Origin: Manis javanica
Lineage: Eukaryota > Chordata > Mammalia > Pholidota > Manidae
DNA: 64,000 nucleotides
Assembly (NCBI RefSeq): GCF_040802235.1
Contig: NC_133158.1
Location: 12,426,001 to 12,490,000 of the forward strand
Direction: 5' to 3'
The notes under the pieces: model-generated
What the model was told of the DNA's origin: nothing
What the model saw: only the letters and a program-made list of their open reading frames with translations
Database searches by the model: none
Translations under genes and position numbers: made by a program
Shown: piece after piece, positions 60,455 to 64,000 of the stretch
How positions within the stretch are numbered: the first letter of the stretch is position 1
Layout: every line of letters starts with the position of its first letter

Positions 60455-60485
60455 TTAACATTTAACACGTAGTGTTAAATGTTAA
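60455..60485. repeat. Perfect short palindrome
   Basis: Left arm TTAACATTTAACAC (60455-60468) and right arm GTGTTAAATGTTAA (60472-60485) are exact reverse complements around a 3-base centre. Confidence 0.95.
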
Positions 60486-61919
60486 CATCAAATATAGCAG
60501 CGTATGAAATTAGCCATGCAAGTTGTAAAACCCAAACTAGGGATCTTTTTGTTCTGCAAGACAAAAAACAGAAGACAGAAACAAAGCCAAGAGAGAAAGC
60601 AAAAACCAAGGGACTGCAAAGCAGCAGCTGGCAAATTCTACCCTGGCCACATCCAGTGGTGACCCAGGAATCTACGGCATGTGCCACCCCCGGGCCCTGT
60701 TATCCCAGCGTGCCCTCTGGCTCCCCAATCCCAAGCACACTGACTATTTGTATGTGACTTCCTTTCCCTTCCAAGGTTATACAGGATGATTATTTGTAAG
60801 CTGACTTCAGCAGGAGGATGGTAACGGCATTTTTCAGGAATGCAGCAAAGATGGTACAAGAACCCACACTCTGCTTGTACGGGATCATGAATGAGGGCAG
60901 TGTGGAAGACAGGGAGGGTGGTAGGTGAGATACTTGTTCCAGGATCCTTACTCCCGGCTATTACAGGGGAGAGAAGAAGTATCTGAGTAAGTAATTGATG
61001 GAAAAGCTATGGCTGGTGGGACTGGTGACCGAAGTTGCTTGGTGCCCAGAAGGTGGCCTATGATTGAAGGCCCAGGCTGAGGGTTCAAGGCTGCCTGGAG
61101 GTGTCATTCTGCTAGAAGATGACAATGCTCGGGAACACTCACTCATGACTTATGCTACTGTCACAGGCCATCAGGAGCAGACCCAGGAAGCATAAGTCCC
61201 CTCTGGGAATGCTTCTGCAGAAAAGTGAGCCATGCCCAAAGCGATCCATGCAGATTGTCTCTAACCTTTCACCTAATGTCTAGCCCCTGAACCTCTTCCT
61301 CCTCCCAAAGAGCTAGTCTATGTGATACTCAGTCCTTCAAAACTTACCAGGACAAATTTCATTCCGCTGTCCCCTTCAGTCTTACTTTCTCTGCTTCTCT
61401 GGCCCTTATTCCATTAGCTTGGTGTGAAAAGAGTGATCTTTACATGCCAACATGTTACACATCTTTCACTGAAAAATCTGCGACTCTTTTGGGAAAGTAG
61501 TTCATATGATTGATTTGCTTTTGGGTGGATATTAATCCCACCTCAAAACAGAGATGCATACATATCTGAGCCTGTACCCAAAGAAACATTCTCAGCACAA
61601 GGGAAAAAGCTACCTTGACCACACTGAATTACAGGCTCAGCCCCTAGCTCTGCATTGCTCTGCTGAGAGTTCAAATAGGGCCGAGTCGCCGTCAATAGGC
61701 ACTGTCCTTGGTGGCTTTTCCAGTCTCCTCCTCCTGCTTACCTCCGTAAAGGAACAGCTCAAAATTACCACTGTGAAAAAGTGAGACGAGAGATAAAAAC
61801 CTGCTAAAATGTAATGGAACACTTACAAGTGGCTAAACTAATGTTTGATGGTTTTCTGTGAATTTAAATGTGTCCCACACTATTCTGAGATTTATTTAAA
61901 TAGAAACCCAATGGTTGGG

Positions 61920-62070
61920 GCGGAAGAGTGTGGTAGTTATGAACTCAGTTTTGGAATCAATCAAACCTGGTTGTACCAGTAATTACTCTCTCTTCCTTTG
62001 TGATCTTAAGCAAGATGCTGAACCACAGCAAGCATCTCTTTCCAGTTCTGTTCAATAGAGATATGAAGTG
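61920..62070 (+). repeat. MIR SINE
   Basis: 'tatgaactcagttttggaatc' and 'tttgtgatcttaagcaagatgctg' match MIR. Confidence 0.65.
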
Positions 62071-62079
62071 AGGAATAAG

Positions 62080-63080
62080 CATCTGAGACGTAACGTGTCC
62101 AAATCAGAGTTCCTGACCTTCCTCCACAAATCTCTTTTTCCTATAGTCTTCTCCATTTCAACCAAAGGGACTCTACCCTTCCACCTGCCAGGGCACAAAA
62201 TTTGGAGTCACCCAATTGCTCTCAGTCTCTCATACCCCATATCAAACTCCCAGCTAAAATGCTCAGTCACTGCCTTAAAAACACATCAGACTCCCCCTAC
62301 TTCTCACGGTTCCCATTGTGAGCACTGAAGAGCCAGGGTCTTCCCTCATCAGAGTGCCTCCCTAGTGGTCTCCCTGCTTCCACCTTTGTTCCTCCCGTAG
62401 CATCTTCTGAATTCAGAAATCAGGGTCAGTCTTTCAAGACAAATCCTGTCCCTACTGACTCTCCCATTCCCCTCCCTACCTTCCCGGGAGTCTTCCTACC
62501 TCGCCGAACGTGAGTGAGGAGCCTGCCAATGGTTCGACCCTTCCTTTTCTCTCTTTCCCCCAAGATCTACCTCCACATTCCCCTCCCTCAGTCTCATCTC
62601 TCGTTTCATATCCTATCACCCACCCCACTGTCTTCCAGCCACGCAGGCCTCCGAGCTATTGCTGACGTGTTCCTGGCATACTGCCACCTCCTCGTCTTAA
62701 CCTGCAATACTTCTCTCTTGGGTATCCACGTGGCTGGCTTTTGTGTTTTCCCACATCTCTGATCAAATGTCATCTTCTTAATAGAGATTTGCCCTACCTC
62801 CTTAAAATTAGTTCCCATCTCCTCTTCCGTGTTCTTTTCTATCCCTCATCTCTTATTTTTATCTAAGACATTATCTCTTTCATAACATATATTTTACCTT
62901 TTTTGTTTTGTTTGTTATTTATAGGTTATCTCCCCATCCCCAACTAAAGTAAGGTTGATGACATTAAGAATTTTTATGTGTTGTTCACTGCTATGTCCTC
63001 AGGGGCTAGAGCAGAGCCTGGTTTATAGAAAACACTCAAATATTTATGGAGTACACGAAAGATTGGATGAACGAGTGAAT
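62080..63080 (+). repeat. L2 LINE 3' part, about 1 kb
   Basis: The stretch follows L2 order: C/T-rich ORF2 remains, 'catctctgatcaaatgtcatc', 'tattttacctt' and 'gttcactgctatgtcctcagg', then 'agcagagcctggtttatag' and 'gaacgagtgaatgaa'. The open frames within it are short and broken. Confidence 0.7.
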
Positions 63081-64000
63081 GAAAAGTATCTCATAGAACC
63101 TAGAGCCACTTATCTCACAAGAATTTGTAAGGATTAAATAAATACCTGACACAATGCTCAGTTCATTGTAAGGAGGGAATCAGTAACTGCTGCTCTCTCC
63201 TATCTCCTGTGTCTACTGAGTCCAAAGCTGGCTAAATACTCCAGTGGTTTAATATTTAATTCATACTTACAGGAATATGGCACAGGGGACATCTAAGAGG
63301 AGGGTTACCTGACAATGTAATACAATATAAACAGCAAGTGGCAGAAGGTAGGAACTCAGGATATGACACTGTCCTGCAAAAGCAAGACTAACCCTGAAAG
63401 CGTGACTCTGAGCCATGGAAACCATCAAATACCCCGAATGTCCGATAATGTTTTTCCTCCTCAAAGATGTCACATAAGAATGACACTTTTGCCTGATAGA
63501 AAAATGTAGGTATGCAGACTGAAATCAAAGTATAAAGCAATGTAGTAGACAACGATGGTTCCATCTAGGCCAAGGACTGTCTATCTCCATTCTGGCTGGA
63601 AACATCTACAAGTTAAAAAACGAAGACTTGCACTTCTGTTTCAAAACAAGATGCTTACGTTTGATCCTGATTTATTTAAATGTTTCCTGTCATTTAGAAA
63701 AAGGCTCTTAAAGTATAGGATATCCAGGACTATAAAACCAACATCAAGCCTGAGATTTTTAACTGTAGAGTGAATCTGATAGAAATGAATCACTGCCACC
63801 CTCATGCACAGTCCCTACAATCTAGCTACCACACGCCTCTCTACTAAGTAGGATAATTGTTACCCAAATATTAGGAGCAGACTGTACCTCGAATGATCTA
63901 GTTTCTTCATTTTCTTAGACCTTTCCTTAGCGATGTACCAATTCACATCTTTCTAGGGTGCTGTAACCGTCCAAGGAAAAGCCGGCTCTGAGTTCCATTG

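Larger units (their letters stand above)
10350..64000 (-). other. ADAMTS9: ADAMTS9 gene, 3' portion (eleven coding exons plus inferred 3' UTR exon)
   Basis: Eleven exons on the minus strand join in one frame to 484 residues: five TSR modules and a roughly 202-residue GON domain that ends in V-R-V-L and a stop. Every junction has a GT donor and AG acceptor, and all phases agree. ADAMTS9 is a secreted, cell-surface-associated zinc metalloproteinase that cleaves proteoglycans such as versican and aggrecan. Its long TSR array and GON domain define the ADAMTS9/ADAMTS20 pair. I prefer ADAMTS9 because the GON and last TSR sequences agree closely with the human protein as I remember it. The propeptide, catalytic domain and earlier TSRs lie beyond position 64000. 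The 3' limit depends on a poly(A) signal that I infer. Confidence 0.93.
52634..64000 (-). other. ADAMTS9: ADAMTS9 upstream intron (partial, at least 11.4 kb)
   Basis: No further TSR-coding exon was found in this stretch, although each minus-strand open frame was checked for the CxxS/TCG pattern. Repeats seen are L2 (54205 and 62080) and MIR (55180, 57830, 61920). The stretches 52640-54200, 55300-57800 and 58400-61900 contain nothing I recognise apart from a short perfect palindrome at 60455. A small missed exon cannot be excluded. Confidence 0.7.

Noticed and set aside
10350-64000. ADAMTS20 as the gene identity
   Set aside because: ADAMTS20 has the same TSR plus GON layout, but the residue-level match in the 31578 and GON exons fits ADAMTS9 as I know it. 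A database alignment would settle it.
1-64000. tRNA, rRNA, snRNA genes or CRISPR arrays
   Set aside because: No cloverleaf genes, rRNA-like segments or regularly spaced direct repeats were seen; tRNA-like boxes belong to MIR copies.

Overview
This is vertebrate nuclear DNA from a placental mammal. It holds the 3' part of one gene on the minus strand: ADAMTS9, a secreted zinc metalloproteinase and the mammalian counterpart of worm GON-1. I recognised it from the translated exons: five thrombospondin type-1 repeats (TSRs) followed by a complete GON domain. Eleven coding exons were placed by hand from splice sites, reading phase and protein continuity. Joined 5' to 3' they are 52466-52633, 45807-45980, 34756-34929, 31578-31772, 30426-30558, 29793-29887, 29583-29677, 29357-29490, 27537-27628, 22561-22665 and 13652-13746. 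They give 484 C-terminal residues in one continuous frame, ending at a TAG at 13657-13659. A strong donor follows the stop after only 5 nt, so the rest of the 3' UTR is probably a separate exon running from 11810 to a poly(A) site near 10350. The catalytic part and the earlier TSRs lie beyond the right edge.

Layout: 1-10350 is downstream intergenic DNA built mostly of old repeats. 10350-11810 is the inferred terminal UTR exon. 11811-13651 is the UTR intron. 13747-22560 is an intron with a 2.3 kb decayed hAT-Charlie transposon and a large inverted repeat. 22561-31772 is the compact GON plus last-TSR block. 31773-52465 has three widely spaced TSR exons, with an L1 carrying a nested Tigger transposon at 42.6-44.8 kb. 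52634-64000 is upstream intron with no exon I could find.

Repeats are mainly ancient mammal-wide families (MIR, L2, MER5, MER20, MaLR-type LTRs, L1M). I saw no Alu, rodent B1/B2, ruminant Bov, carnivore SINEC or equine ERE copies. The one clearly younger insertion is a truncated, A-tailed LINE end at 7849-8147 with an 18-base target duplication. Scarcity of lineage SINEs plus this LINE tail suggests a laurasiatherian with few SINEs, perhaps a pangolin. That is a weak inference.

No unknown multi-gene system was found. The most notable items are the inverted repeat (18176-18360 and 19029-19212), the Pro that replaces the O-fucose acceptor in the last TSR, and the stop codon placed 5 nt before the last exon junction.
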